Below, in pieces: positions 25,960 to 37,968 of a stretch of DNA of 64,000 bases. Made by a program: the position numbers and the translations under genes. The notes below the pieces were generated by a model. It searched no databases and was not told the DNA's origin. It saw nothing but the letters and a program-made list of their open reading frames with translations. The stretch spans positions 14,125,714 to 14,189,713 of the forward strand of contig NC_053149.1 of the NCBI RefSeq assembly GCF_016808335.1, read 5' to 3'. Positions within the stretch are counted from its first letter, which is position 1; each line of letters starts with the position of its first letter. This stretch comes from Panicum virgatum (taxonomy: Eukaryota > Streptophyta > Magnoliopsida > Poales > Poaceae).

Positions 25960-27350
25960 GATCTACAACAAAATAATAATGCAAAATACTAAGACAAATG
26001 TATTCATGATGGAGTGAACGATATTAAGCAGTTAACAGAATTTACTCCCACTAAAATTAATATCCCTCTATTGATTCTTAGCGATTCAAGACCCACAACT
26101 ATCAAGTCGACTAGTGAGCTTTAGCATCACCACTAGAAGACTAGATAGATTGGTAAGCAACTCTTTGCTAATCATATCACATATGACTCTTGTTGTTGGG
26201 TGACATCTTCATGTCTCGCTCCCAACCTTTATGCCCATAGGTCCTTAACTGTTAAGATGACCTTGTCAAGCTAACCAACCCTTTATGCGTGCATGTATCC
26301 GATACAGCCTGACTAGTCAAGAAAAACCAGAGGCGTCCTAATTTCATAGACCCACCACCAATCGTACAAGACATGTGACAGTGCAAGATTTAGTTGGTAG
26401 GGCATGATAGCTCGAAGTTTGTGAGGGATCGTTCTACTTCTACTATGACGCACGTAGTAGTAAAACGTCAAGAACGGCAAGCACATAATTGTGAATCAGT
26501 ATGGCCCTTGTTCTTCTGGTGATCTCCATCTCCATAGAACTTGTTCGCCATGTAGATCTCCATCTTCATGGAATTTGTTCACCATGTTGATCTCCATCTC
26601 CATGTACATGTGCACCATCCTTCATGTGATGAAAACTCTAAGAACTAGAACTTGCTATTACACCTAATAGCTAGTAAATAAAATTACATTCACGACTTGG
26701 ATCATCACAGGTTGGCACGCAGGCCATTACATCAAATGCAACAATTCATATGGCTCTAGCCGAATTGTCATAATCACGACACGCAGGTCATGAAACAATT
26801 ACACACATGCATCACATACACATAGAGGCCATACCGATCACAAAACCTGCAAAACAGAGTTGTGCGATTCCGACGTCCGAAATTAAAACGCCGAAAACTC
26901 TATCTTTTGGGCCGAATTTCGCAAATCTAAATTTCGCGAAAACAGCAATGCTGTTCTGAACCAAGTCTAACTTTTTATGTAGATACAAATCGATATAAAG
27001 TTTGCCTAAACCGAGTTCGTATGCAAAAGTTATGACTGTTTTACTGTAAAACACACTTTTGCAACAAAACGGAATTCGCAGTAGATCCAATCTACTGCCC
27101 TATGCATCTCATTTATCTGGCTTATGCTCAAAGTTTCGATTCGACCAATCACATTGATCTCCAACCGCAGCGACCGAGTTTATGTGCATCACTTAACTCC
27201 GATGGCGGAAAACCGACCGGTAGGAGTATGTCGTTGCACAACTTTCGCAGCTAGTTTACGAAACTGGGTCATAGATCGATCTGAAACTACGCATATCTCC
27301 ATATGCACATATCCGAATCTATAACGAGACAGCACTGGCTTTGATACCAC
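25960..27350 (-). other. 5' leader of the Copia element
   Basis: About 1.4 kb between the primer-binding site (27337-27350) and the gag start (25959). It contains no supported ORF. Confidence 0.55.
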
Positions 27351-28251
27351 TGTAGGAATATGAGGTAGCAAAAACAAAAATTTTCTACCACATAAACCAG
27401 GATTACTGCAGTTATAGATCACGGGAATACCACTAGACGCGCGGTTGCGGAACTTCTGTAGCGCGTCGGTGTAGTGTAGATGGAAGCCGGCAGTGCAGTT
27501 GCGTGAACCACCTCACGAACGGCTCGTCCTTGTACAGCAAACGCAGCACCTCCACGAAGTCCACACGTAAGGGAAGAAGCTTCGCACTCCGGATTGCTAG
27601 ATCCGCGAGAACGAACTAGGACTAGATGCACGAGGAAGAGGAACAGGAAGGGGGGCGATACTGTAGCGCGTTGTTACTGTTCATGTTATTGTTCATCCGC
27701 ATGAATAGTAGCAGGGTTATGGTTTTTAGGTGCCCCTCCTCTGTTTATATATCCCCTTAGGTGGGCTGCCTTGGGCCCCACCTTGGGTGCCCCCTTTTGG
27801 GTCTAAATGGCCCATTAGTGCACCTAAGCCCAGTCTAATTCGGATCTCATCCTTATCAGGCTTATTTCCCTTAAGTGTGTGACCCTATGGGCTCACATGC
27901 GAATAGATATGGCCCGAGTACTCTTACTCGGCCCAATAGTAGACAGTGGTCTCTAGCAAGACATGTCAACTCCTATACGCACATAAAGATCATATCAGAC
28001 GAGCCGCCACAATATCATATACATGTTGTTCCCTTTGCCTCACGATATTTGGTCTAGCTTAAAGCCGACCACTCTTTCTCGATCCTGTGATTCGTAATCC
28101 TTGGTTAACTCTTAACCCCAGCATGGTCATGCATTTCCTGATCCAAATCACTCGAGGGGCCCAGAGATATCTAGAGATATCTCTCTCTTGTAGAGAGGGG
28201 CAAATCTCATCTTGACCGACTATGTCTCATAGCATGCTTCTTGACAGACCC
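27351..28251 (-). repeat. 5' LTR of the Copia element, distal part
   Basis: Matches 20694-21570 of the 3' LTR, then stops abruptly at an inserted LTR (28252). The rest of this LTR resumes at 30838-31104. Confidence 0.85.
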
Positions 28252-30837
28252 TGTCGGTACACTCAGACAGGGGTGCCCTCTCCTACAAAACAAGGACGAA
28301 GGCGACCACGGACCACGGTCCCGAACCTCCACGGGCCGGACCTGGGCCTCTACAAATGGAAGCCGGACCTCCAGCTGGCCTGAGCCTTCGGAGCCAGCCG
28401 AGGGGCCCTGACCCTGCACCCTATTCGAGCGGAGGTCCGGAGCCCTCACAACCCCCTGTGGGCATGGCCGCCGACCCCAGGGTCCGGCGCCGCCATGTGT
28501 CCCATAGGGCCGACCTCCGGACCTCCGCTCCCCGCTCGGGCAGGGGTCCGGAGCCGCCACGTCCTCCTGTGGGCGCGGCTGCTGACCCCTGGGTCAGGTG
28601 CCGCCACATGTCTCACAGGCGCGAGTCCTCTGCCTGAAGCCAGCCCTCCTGCCGCATTAAATACTAGTGGTTGAGGCATGCGCTGCCAGATCAGGGCATC
28701 GGATGCCCTCTGACGGGTTGGACAGACGTGACATGACAACACAGTAAGCCCGCCTATTTCCAAGGCGGCTCATCTGTTACCGAGGCACACAGCAGTGTCT
28801 CAGCGCCGCGCGCGAGGGCGACGAGTTATGATGATCGGCTACTAACTGGGGCAACAGTACACGCTGCTACAGCGGACTGAGTCAGTAGTTCGGTGCGTCA
28901 TCATGACCTCGACGCGCGGCTGCAGAGGCTAGACTCTACTCCGATAGGACAGCTCAAGACCATCCCTGGTCAGAAGCTACGCACGAAGGCCGACGACAAG
29001 ATCTCCGGATCTGGGGCATTGAAGGCCAAAGAGTAGTTTATAATACATTGCCGGGTCCACATGTCGGGGCCCCGCTCTGTGTACGTGCTCCTGTAAGGAT
29101 CACCGGGGTGTCCGACCCTAGAGGGGGAGGGGGTGAATAGGGTCGCTAATCGCTTTCTATCATAGGGGTCAATCTATTTGCATGAGATAAACCTAACACG
29201 TCCTACACATGCTAGTTATGACTAAGGTTTATCTATGCTACTCTCTACTTACCCCTAAAAGACTTGCAACCTATAGCCAATCTTAATCAAACTAACTAGG
29301 AAAGTAAAGGCACGCAAGATAGAGCAAATGCGGAAACGTAATACGGTAAGTAAAGAGGTAAGAGAGAGAATATGCAAACTCCCGTGAAGACACCAAGACA
29401 CACGATTTAACGTGGTTCGGTTAGGACACCAAGTCCCTCCCTACGTCCACGGCCACTTGTCCAACACAAACAAGTGTGATGCCGAGTCTCTTCGCTTGAT
29501 CACCGTCTTGCGTTCGCCACCAAGGCTTTCGGCAAGCAAAGGCTAAGTGGCGCCAAGTCACCAAGACAAGGCCACCGCCACCGTCTCTCTCAAAGTGTCA
29601 CCAAAAGCACCGTCTTCACTATCGGAGCTTCTCGCCAAGAGGGGTCTCCTTCCCTACACAAAGTGCCGTTGCCTCTCCACACCAAGTTGGAGGGTCACAC
29701 GATGAGTACAATGATTGCTTGCCACAGCAAGACTTCTCTCAACCTTGCTCTCTCAAGAGCTAAGCCTAAACAAGTGCTAAGCACTCTCACAAGTGTGCTT
29801 AAGCCTATATGATGTACAATGATGCTCTATGGTGGTTGGAGGTGTTCTTCAAGTGTAGTAGGCTTCAGCAACTCCAGCACACGCAAAATGAGGCATGGGG
29901 TGGCATATATATAGCCCAACCCCCAAACTAGCCGTTGGAGGAAAGCTGACAGAAAAAGCTCGTAACGCCGGTTAATCCGATGCTCCTCCAATGGCCATCG
30001 TCGGTTCAACCGGTGAAGGTAATCTGCCCACTTGAAAAACTAGCCGTTAGTTGTACGGGAAATTAACCGACGTACCGTCGGTTTAACCGGTGAATGTAAC
30101 TGTCCCATGATTCCTGAAAAATAACTCTCTGGACAATTACACCGACGTTCACTTTACCTTCATCGCCGGTTTAACCGGTGCCTGTAAAACTCCTGCTGCT
30201 TCTTCGGCCTCCAAGTCCATTACACCGGTGAGTGTAAAACACCCAACACCGGTTAATCCGGTGCCAAACTCTAGCTCGCAGCTTCTGTGTTCATTGCACC
30301 GATGGGTGCAATTTGCTCATCATCGGTTTAACCGGTGATAGCAAATTGTCTTCGTTTTGATCTTTTTGACTTAGATTTCTTCACGGTCTCTTCAATTCTT
30401 GTCCTTTGGACCGAACAGCCTGAGAATGGTAATCTTAACAATCATATTAGTCCAAGTGTTGTGTTGTCTATATCAATCACCAAAACATTATATTGAAATA
30501 CGGCATGAGAGGCCATTTTCGCTACAGCTCCCCTTAGGCATATAAAAGGGAGGGCACGCATGATAAGATGGAGGACGAGGTCACAAGGTCAAAAGCTCAT
30601 GAAGCTCACACATCCTCCCTCTCGGGCTCAGAGAGCACACTCTAAGCTCTGGCAATACAACTCACAGTGGACATAGGGTATTACGCTCCGGCGGCCCGAA
30701 CCACTCTAAATCTTTGTGTGCTTCTCGCATTCATTCACCTCTAGATCGAGCACTCCTTGACTACCCCAAGCTCATCCTACACTTAGGATTAGGCGGGTGC
30801 AATCCGCCACCCAGCTGTGGTTTTCCACACCACGACA
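28252..30837 (+). mobile_element. LTR (probably solo) inserted in the Copia 5' LTR
   Basis: Begins TGTCGGTACACTCAGACAGG and ends TTCCACACCACGACA, with TG...CA ends and no internal coding domain. A TATA box (TATAAAAG, 30541-30548) followed by a short GC-poor tail fits an LTR in plus orientation. Flanking bases (GACCC left, AGCCC right) do not match, and about 173 bp of Copia LTR (counterpart of 21571-21743) is missing at the site. A GC-rich section (28434-28620) contains a ~111 bp internal duplication. The unclassified repeat at ~29096-30525 is inserted within it. Confidence 0.65.
29096..30525 (+). repeat. Unclassified repeat nested in the inserted LTR
   Basis: The host LTR reads '...gtacgtgctcctgta' before and 'cagctccccttaggcatata...' after this block, so the block interrupts it. 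It opens with GACCCTAGAGGGGGAGGGGG and contains 'tttaacgtggttcggttagg', strings that recur in many plant repeats. It holds at least six CGGTTTAACCGGTG-type motifs (about 29940-30345) and ends '...atcaatcaccaaaacatt...ccattttcgctaca'. No ORF, clear LTR or TIR is visible, and I find no convincing TSD. Confidence 0.45.
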
Positions 30838-31104
30838 AGCCCACATTATTAGTTTGACATCACCATGTCCATGACTTGTGAAACGTAGTCAATCAACTAA
30901 TACATTTGCTAGTCTAATATTCATGTGTGTCCTCACATGAACTCCGACTAGGAACACTTTAGAATATTCATACAAGTAAAGAGTTTCACAAATACTTCAC
31001 ATAAGCATTAATCAATGCAAGTTGTCATCCATGAATATTCAAGGAACACTTTATTAACCATGAATACAAGGAAATATGATTGCCTCTAGGGCATATTTCC
31101 AACA
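30838..31104 (-). repeat. 5' LTR of the Copia element, proximal part
   Basis: Matches 21744-22010 of the 3' LTR with few differences and ends at CATATTTCCAACA beside the TSD CATAC. Confidence 0.85.
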
Positions 31105-31109
31105 CATAC

Positions 31110-32969
31110 ACCTTCTGAGGAGAGAACACTATAGTGCTATCACCCCTACGCTTGCTAGATTCCCCCATAGGAGAAGAACGCTTGTCTTGACACGGAGGTG
31201 AACTTAGTTCTTTTTTTAGTGACCGATGTTTTGGAACGGCCTTTGTGTACTTGTTCAGTAGCTGAGCGAAGGTGAGCTTCTGCTTTGTAAAACTCCCCTG
31301 CACCTTTGACTCATTAACCTTCCGAGTACCTCATTTCGGGCGCTTAGGCTTGAAAGTTCTGGGCTGACCTTTTGTCTGACCGGTTTGACCGGTTGAGGCG
31401 ACCGGTCTGACCGGTCGTGCCTGAGTTGCAGGCCGACTCGTCTTTTGAGAGCAACTTTCTTGCCCCCCCGGGTCTTGAAGTTTTGACAGTGATCTTCAGT
31501 GACTCCTTTCCATCAGGAGTCTTCTCCATCGTCACTTCTCTAGCCTGAATCTTATCATTGACATTTTTCGGCCTTGGCTCACTAATTATAACATTTTTTC
31601 CTTTTGCTCCTTCGGCTTGTTCCGGCCAAATGAGTACATTGACATTATCCAAATCAATCGTATGGACAGGGAATGACGCCTTGTCATCTTTCACCTCATG
31701 CATTGCCAATCGTCTTTCATTAACGGCCGATTGGATTTTTCGATGAAAGATATTGCAATCATTAGTTGCATGAGAAAAAGTATTATACCACTTACAATAT
31801 GCATGCTGCTTTAGCTCATCAAGCAGCGGTATGACATGTGACAACTTGATGTTTCCGCTTCTAAGCAATTCATCAAATATGCGATCACACTTAGAAACAT
31901 CAAATGTGAAACGATCTTGTTCTTGCCGATTCTTCGGAATAACAAGAACATGGCTTAGCTTCTGATGGCCAAATGAATTGAGCAAATTCCTTTTTCTCAT
32001 CGTCCGAATCAGATTTACAATCAACATGTATGGACCGATGAGTATTATGGGCATCTTTTGCGTTCTGGAGTCTAAATTCTAAACCCAAGACTTTCATGTG
32101 CAAATAATTAATAGTGTGGTACTCAAATCCTTCGAGTTCTTTTTTCAAATAAGAACGCAAACCATCAAAAACCAAATCAGCCAATTTCTTTTCAGAAACT
32201 ATTAAATTTAAACATCGGTTTTTGATATCTTTAAACCTTCGGAAGTAATTCGAAGCAGGCTCATCTTGGTCTTGCCTAACCGATGTCAAATCCGACAGCT
32301 TAGCCTCATTATCCCTATTATAGAAACGATCATGAAACTTACGTTCCAACTGATTCTAAGATTGAATAGAATTCGGGGCTAATGAAGAAAACCAAGAAAA
32401 AATATTTCTGGTCAAAGATAATGAAAATAAGCGAATGCGCAAAGCATCATGGAAACCAGCTTTTCCCAGTTGTAAAATATATTGGTCAATGTGCTCCCAA
32501 GGTGCTCTATTATCATCACCACTAAATTTCACAAAATTAGGAAAACACCAATCAGCAGGAAAAGAAACCAAATCAAATTCAACGGGATATGGCTTTTGGT
32601 ATAATGTAGAATTACCTATATCCACACCAAATTTGATTTTCATCGCACTAGCCGGATCCTCTTTTAACCTAGCGGGATCTGCTTCGCATCTACCACTCGT
32701 GGATGCTTGTGCTACAGAAGTAAGACGATGTTCTATAGAATCATCTTGTACCATCGTCTGAACCGAACTTATTGGTGCACACCCAAAAGAATTTCCATGT
32801 ACAATATCAAAAATCGGTTCGTGTGGAGAACCAAATTCTTGTGAAGGACAAGGCTGCACACAATTTGTCATCTCATTGGTTCGGCTAAGGGTTGCCGAGC
32901 AAGGAGTAAACGTGTTCGGTGTAGATGTTACTGGGCTGACCACCATTGGACCGGTCAGACCGGTCTGTT
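31110..32969 (-). pseudogene. Gag region of the Tat-type Gypsy element
   Basis: Three overlapping open segments in coding order: 32946-32356, 32349-31900 and 32054-31344, then 31303 toward the Copia insertion. The first ends in the capsid-like motif (PNFVKFSGDDNRAPWEHIDQ, then FHDALRIRLFSLSLTRN) and the second continues with FHDRFYNRDNEAKLSDLTSV and YFRRFKDIKNRC, typical plant Gypsy Gag. A stop between segments 1 and 2 and a frame change near 31900-32050 show decay. The ORF begins almost at the LTR remnant, so the normal untranslated leader and primer-binding site are absent. Confidence 0.72.
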
Positions 32970-33087
32970 TCCAATTTGTAATTTGACAAATTTGTCTAGA
33001 CCGGTCTGACCGGTTTAAAGAAGAGGTCTGACCGGTCTGTCCAGATTGTCTAGAAAACCTTTATTGTGCTAATTTTGAGTGTCAACA
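32970..33087 (-). repeat. Truncated 5' LTR of the Tat-type Gypsy element
   Basis: About 118 bp match the 17586-17703 end of the 3' LTR (CCAATTTGTAATTTGACAAA through TGTCAACA). The remaining ~600 bp of LTR, the primer-binding site and the gag leader are missing, yet the outer TSD is intact. Confidence 0.75.
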
Positions 33088-33092
33088 CCGTG

Positions 33093-33459
33093 TGCATACA
33101 ATTGTTATCTATATCGTCATGCAAAAAAAAAAGACAGACTTCACTGTTTGTATCATTTTTCAATAGTGGGAACACGGAATTACATGTTTCTTCTCACAAT
33201 GAACAAGAAATTACATTACAAGAGTGAGGGTTAATTTCTTTGTAAAAAGTGAGTTGATTTTTGTATGACTAAATTTAAATGGTGGATGAACCAAAGTCAA
33301 CTTTCAACACAAACTCTTCTTCAAGAGCCTAATCATATTCCCATAAAATAGTATTTTGAGTGCAAAGGGTATAAATTTTATATAAACTATCGAATTAAAA
33401 AATATATTATAGAATCATTTTTTGAAAACCCATATGGCCAAAAGTTTAGACAATACTAA
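33093..33459. other. Intergenic region
   Basis: AT-rich sequence with no gene recognised. Confidence 0.4.
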
Positions 33460-33776
33460 GGTCTTCTTTAGTTCTGTACGTGTAAATTTTTAAAAGTATT
33501 TGGACACACATTTGAAGTAGTAGATGTATACTAATAAAAAAATAAATTACAGATTTCGCATGTAAACTGCGAGATGAATTTATTAAATCTAATTAATCTA
33601 TTATTAGCAAGTGTTTATTGTAGCACCACAATATCAAATCATGACGTCATTAGGCTCAAAAGATTCATCTCGTAATTTACACGCGAGTTGTGTAATTGGT
33701 TTTTTATTTTATCCATATTTAATGGTTCATGTAGTCCAAACATTTATGATCATTTTTTTTATCTAAACAAGACCTA
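33460..33776. mobile_element. Degenerate MITE, same family as 8794-9139
   Basis: Ends AGGTCTTCTTTAGTTCTG and, reversed, AGGTCTTGTTTAGAT. The interior carries the shared 'gagatgaatttattaaatctaattaatc' / 'attaggctcaaaagattcatctcg' inverted pair. Exact edges and TSD are uncertain because both ends are mutated. It lies about 150 bp upstream of MED27. Confidence 0.6.
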
Positions 33777-33888
33777 ATGTGAATGAACAGAAGAACTCAA
33801 TAGGTGTCCTCATGGGCCTATGACGGCCCACTAACCTTATTACCATGGGCTGGGCATTTTGCAAGTAAAACGGCAACAACCTGACGGC

Positions 33889-34149
33889 ATGGAGTCGCGG
33901 AGCGGAGCCCAAGTCCCCAACAAGCATGATGCAGCAGCCTCAGGGGCAGGCGGCGGCGCTCGCGGTGGCGCCGTCGGCGTCGGCGGTGGCCCACCCGAAC
34001 GATCCGGCAGGTGGAGACGCGCCGCCGAAGCAGGTGGCGCAGGCGATGGAGCGTCTGGGCGGTGCGGGGCGGCTCATCGCGGAAATCCGGCTAGGCGCCG
34101 ACCGCCTCCTCGAGGCCCTGTTCGTCGCCAGCGGCGCGCCCCCGTATAG
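33889..34149 (+). promoter_or_regulatory. Upstream ATG overlapping the MED27 start
   Basis: An ATG at 33889 in another frame opens an 86-codon frame (to 34149) that overlaps the MED27 start at 33926. If the transcript begins upstream of it, it could lower MED27 translation. It may simply lie outside the mRNA. Confidence 0.3.
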
Positions 34150-37100
34150 CACGCCCCAGCACATCGACAGGACATCGCGCGCTATCGTCCAGGAGGAGGC
34201 CGCCATGCGCCGCCACTTCCAGGACCTCCGCGCCCTCGGCAGGTGCCAGCCCCTAGCATCTCTGCCCGCCCTAACACCTCCGTTCTCCCTTCTCTCTCGA
34301 TCCGGGAGGTTATGGATAATTACCTGGGTTTCTGTACAGAAAACTTGGTTGCGTTCTACATATTGCAACATTCTCTAGTGTCAAATGTCAAATTTAACCG
34401 AAAGCAATTCGGACCCTGTTGCTGATGAAAGATTCAAATAGCGTTGTTGATATTTCAAAATAGCACCCATGATATTGTCTAACTAATGTTCAGGAAATTG
34501 ATGGCTGTGGTCTGAAATTGATTTCTGGCTATATTTTAAGAAATTTCAGTTTTTATTTCCTCGCTTTACACACTATAATAAATAATTTGTTTTGTTTTGT
34601 TCAGTTGTGTCTACTCTAGTACTAATACTGTGTTGGAACCTGGACCTGCAATGTGATTGTTCTAGTTTTGGAGCTTATGTAGTTCTCTGGAGATTATTGT
34701 GTAGACATTTTTAGCTTAGTTACTTTTTATGGAGAAAAAACTCTATCTTCCTGCTGACTTTCTGCCTGTAGTTTGGAGTTTGGACTTGTTGGGATATGCT
34801 TACAAAATATAGTTTTCCAAAATGATTGGCCTCACTCTATTGGTTGGTATTATTTTGCATTTCTGGAACACATGTTACACGTCAACAAAATGTGAAGTCA
34901 TTAGATAAAAGGAAGATGAAATATTAAGGCAATTTAGTTATAGAATTTTTACTTTAAGAGAAACCTGGACTTCTTTTCTGGAACCAGAAGGAGAGCTTCA
35001 TGTCACTGTATTAAGAAGTAATAAAGGATGGTCCCTACAAAAAGAAAAGCCAGGATAAAAACAAAAACAAAAACAAAGAAACAAGAAAAAGAAAAGGGGT
35101 GACCACGGTCCGGCAATCTTGAAAAAACAGGAGTTACTACTTATGGCCAATGCACCATCTTAATGGTAACTCAGGATATTGGAAACCATGAAGACTTAGA
35201 TATCTGCAACCATATTGGCATGGGGAAGGGCATGTTTTTCAGTTGTCTTCATTTTTCTGTTATTCTCCTAGTAAACTGGCTTAATATACTGAAGGGCATC
35301 ATTTTTCAGTTTCACCTTTTGGTCCATGGGTAAATTGTAATTTTGAAGTCTTTATCATGCTTTCACTTTTAATTGGTCATTGTTGCCATTGCTCTATTTG
35401 TAGGTTCTATGCGTTCGTACTAAAAATTTAATTTCCTTCTTGAAACTTTCATATAAAATGGAACTGTTTCTTCATCATTAATCTGGCTAGTCATTTGAAT
35501 TGCTGAACTTGCTCTAGTTGTTTAAGTGTAGACTAAGAAATATCTTGTATTCCTTTTAGCCATTCTTTTTCTTGTGAATAATTCCTTCTTTTAATGTTAG
35601 GAAGGCAATTAGAGGAGTCTGGAGTTCTTAATGGGGCCCTTAAAGCTCGAGGAAATTCATGGGGCTTGCACATGCCCCTTGTTTGTCCAGATGGTGCTGT
35701 TGTAGCTTATGCTTGGAAGCGTCAACTGGCAGGTCAGGCTGGTGCATCTGCTGTGGACAGAACTAGGTAAAGTTCATTGCTTGATATCTTCTGTTGTCGT
35801 GTTAAGCTACTACTTCAACATGATGTGCTTCTTCTCCCTATTAATTTGATTTGCCACATGACATTATCACCAGCCTACATTAATGGTATGCAGCTGGATT
35901 TTGTGCATATGAGTTCATTTTGAATGTCACTATAACTTGCAATAGCATAGGTGCTCTCATGAATCAATTCCATGAGTTAATCTATGCCCAATTTATTCCT
36001 CCTTTTCTTATTTGTCTTTTCAGTCTTGGGAGTATTCCATTTCCACTTAGTGTGCTGAACAGAATGTTCTTTTTCCAATGCACCCATATTTTCTTACTTA
36101 GAAGTTAGAATGGCATTGAAAACATTGTAATTTTGATATTCACAAGTGTTTAGATGTTAGTACCTTCCATCATGCTTGCCGATCATCCACCAGTCTTTGT
36201 AGGAAGAGGGCAAGGAGTTTGGCACAAATTTGTTCCTTTCTACTTCCATTTCGTATATGTATAGATTTAACTGTGTTCCATTTTGGGGTAAGGAATAGGT
36301 CCAATTTACGTCTTTTGATTTTCAGAGGGTCTTGACATAGTGTCCTAATTAGAAGGCTCTCTGGTCTTAATCATGGCATCCAAGCATCCCTGTTTGTTGT
36401 CATGACTAATGGAGGTATTTGTGGTGATTATAGATGGCACCCAATCATCACCAGCTACTTCTAGATAAGTCTTGTCAGAAATGTAGGGGAATGAATGTCT
36501 TGTTTTGCATTATTCATTTATAATCATTCAGATTGTTGATGTTTTTGAGCTTACCCCGTGCTGTTTTCAGGTTAGCTTTAAAGGCCTTCACTGACCAGAA
36601 AAGAAGATTCTTTCCTCATCTAGAAGATGAAGTCCTTAGCCATCTTTATGATGGTGAGCCTGGTGTCACCAAAAAGCCAAGGTTGTCTGCCAGTAATGGA
36701 GAGCTTGAGGAAGAATCTTTATCTGAAATGCTGAAAAATCTGGAAAATGAAGTGCCTAACATGAAAATATTCACATACCGGCATCTGGATTGGTCTAAAA
36801 GAGCTTCGTCATTAGCATCTCTGATGGATGATGAGTTTGTGGATCCATGTAAAGAGTTGAACCTGCAAAATTTGGGCAAATCGAGATCCAGTGCTCTGAC
36901 AACTTCCATAGACCAGGTTGCAGTGATTGAGTTGCTGGTTCCTTCAATATTTCGGGCTATAGTGTCATTGCACCCTGCTGGATCTACTGATCCTGATGCA
37001 GTGGCTTTCTTCTCTACCACCGAGGTAATGACTTCTTCTAAAAGATGTCTCTGTCCAGCTCAGTTATGAGCTCCGCATGAGCAACTATGCTGGCATGCAC

Positions 37101-37968
37101 TAGCGTTTTTAGTATATGCTTGACTATAAGTTGCGTACGTACCAAGATCACTTCATTGTTTTAGCATGTTTCCACGATACTTTTAATGGGAAAATTCAGT
37201 CACCTTGATGAATGCTGATAAAGTTGGTGAACAAGATATCCTTTTCTGACACATGATTGTGAATATTCCACCAGGGAGGAAGCTACCTTCACGCAAGAGG
37301 CACGTCAATGCATCATGTATTTAAGCATGTAAAGGTAAGTGTGCGCTCTTGTGTTTTTATATAATTTTTGTTCTCATATGAGATACTAGAAGCGAAAGAT
37401 GGGTCAGACTAATAGAATATTTGATTATGAAGGAGCATGCTGACAAGGCATTGCAGTACTTTGTCAGTGTGGAGCCCAGTAAAACACTATCTCTGCTTTT
37501 GGTAAGTTGCAATAATTTCTAGTCCCTTTTTCATATTAGTAATGTAGTCATTGACATTTTATTTGGGGGGAAGCATTTCCAGAGCTTGATGGGTGCTATT
37601 CCTAGTTCCTTTTTTTCTCGAACAATGCAATTTCTAGTCCAACACTTGCTGTTTGTTATTCATTTTCTGTTACTAAAAACATTTATCGTCATGTAGCGTT
37701 GGATTGCCAGCTATCAGACTCTGTTTACAAAGGTTTGCAGGTAATACTCCTTGAGATCTAACTCCATGAGCATTTTCTGCTTTTCTGATGTGCTCGTAAG
37801 TAATACTTGGATTGCTATGTATACAGCAAATGCAGGCGGCTTCTGATGATGGACAAGTCCTTGGCTTTGCTTTTGCCACCAGTGCACCGCCCATATCACC
37901 AGACTTCAAATGTTGGCCCAGATCTTCAGGAGGCCTATCACATCGGATGTTCTTCCTATGAGGGTTAG
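33926..37968 (+). CDS. MED27: Mediator complex subunit 27
   Basis: MED27 is a subunit of the nuclear Mediator complex, which links transcription factors to RNA polymerase II. Exons: 33926-34242, 35605-35766, 36571-37024, 37275-37334, 37433-37501, 37697-37740 and 37827-37968. All have GT/AG borders and join in frame to 415 residues, about the size of Arabidopsis MED27. Diagnostic strings include PPKQVAQAMERLGGAGRLIA and ADRLLEALFVA (exon 1), NSWGLHMPLVCPDGAVVAYA (exon 2), LALKAFTDQKRRFFPH (exon 3), GGSYLHARGTSMHHVFKH (exon 4) and the C-terminal VCSKCRRLLMMDKS zinc-ribbon-like segment formed by the exon 6-7 junction. The middle of exon 3 is the least conserved part. Translation may start at 33926 or the next ATG at 33929. 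Identification rests on remembered family sequence. Confidence 0.92.

Larger units (their letters stand above)
20694..31104 (-). mobile_element. Ty1/Copia retrotransposon inserted in the Gypsy element
   Basis: Borders are TGTAGGAATATGGGG (20694) and GGCATATTTCCAACA (31104), with TSD CATAC at 20689-20693 and 31105-31109. On the minus strand the LTR starts TGTTGGAAATATGCCCTAGA, a start I know from Angela/RIRE1-type Copia elements. A primer-binding site complementary to initiator tRNA-Met (TGGTATCAAAGCC on the minus strand) lies at 27337-27349 and a polypurine tract (AAGTGGGAGAC) at 22021-22011. Order is gag, protease, integrase, RT, RNase H (25959 to 22031), i.e. Copia. Its 5' LTR is broken by a further LTR insertion (28252-30837). 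In-frame stops make it inactive. Confidence 0.92.
16986..33087 (-). mobile_element. Defective Tat-lineage Ty3/Gypsy retrotransposon carrying nested insertions
   Basis: Outer borders are TGTTGACG at 16986 and TGTCAACA at 33087 (plus strand), flanked by a perfect 5 bp TSD CCGTG at 16981-16985 and 33088-33092. Orientation is minus: gag lies at 31110-32946, the gag-protease spacer at 20102-20620, RNase H remnants at 18580-19480, then a polypurine tract beside the 3' LTR (17704-17720). Two RNase H-like segments, one of them the additional plant-type domain, place it in the Tat clade. Only about 600 bp separates the gag spacer from RNase H and no integrase motif appears, so reverse transcriptase and integrase are missing and it cannot move by itself. 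A Copia element is inserted at 20694-31104. Confidence 0.85.
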
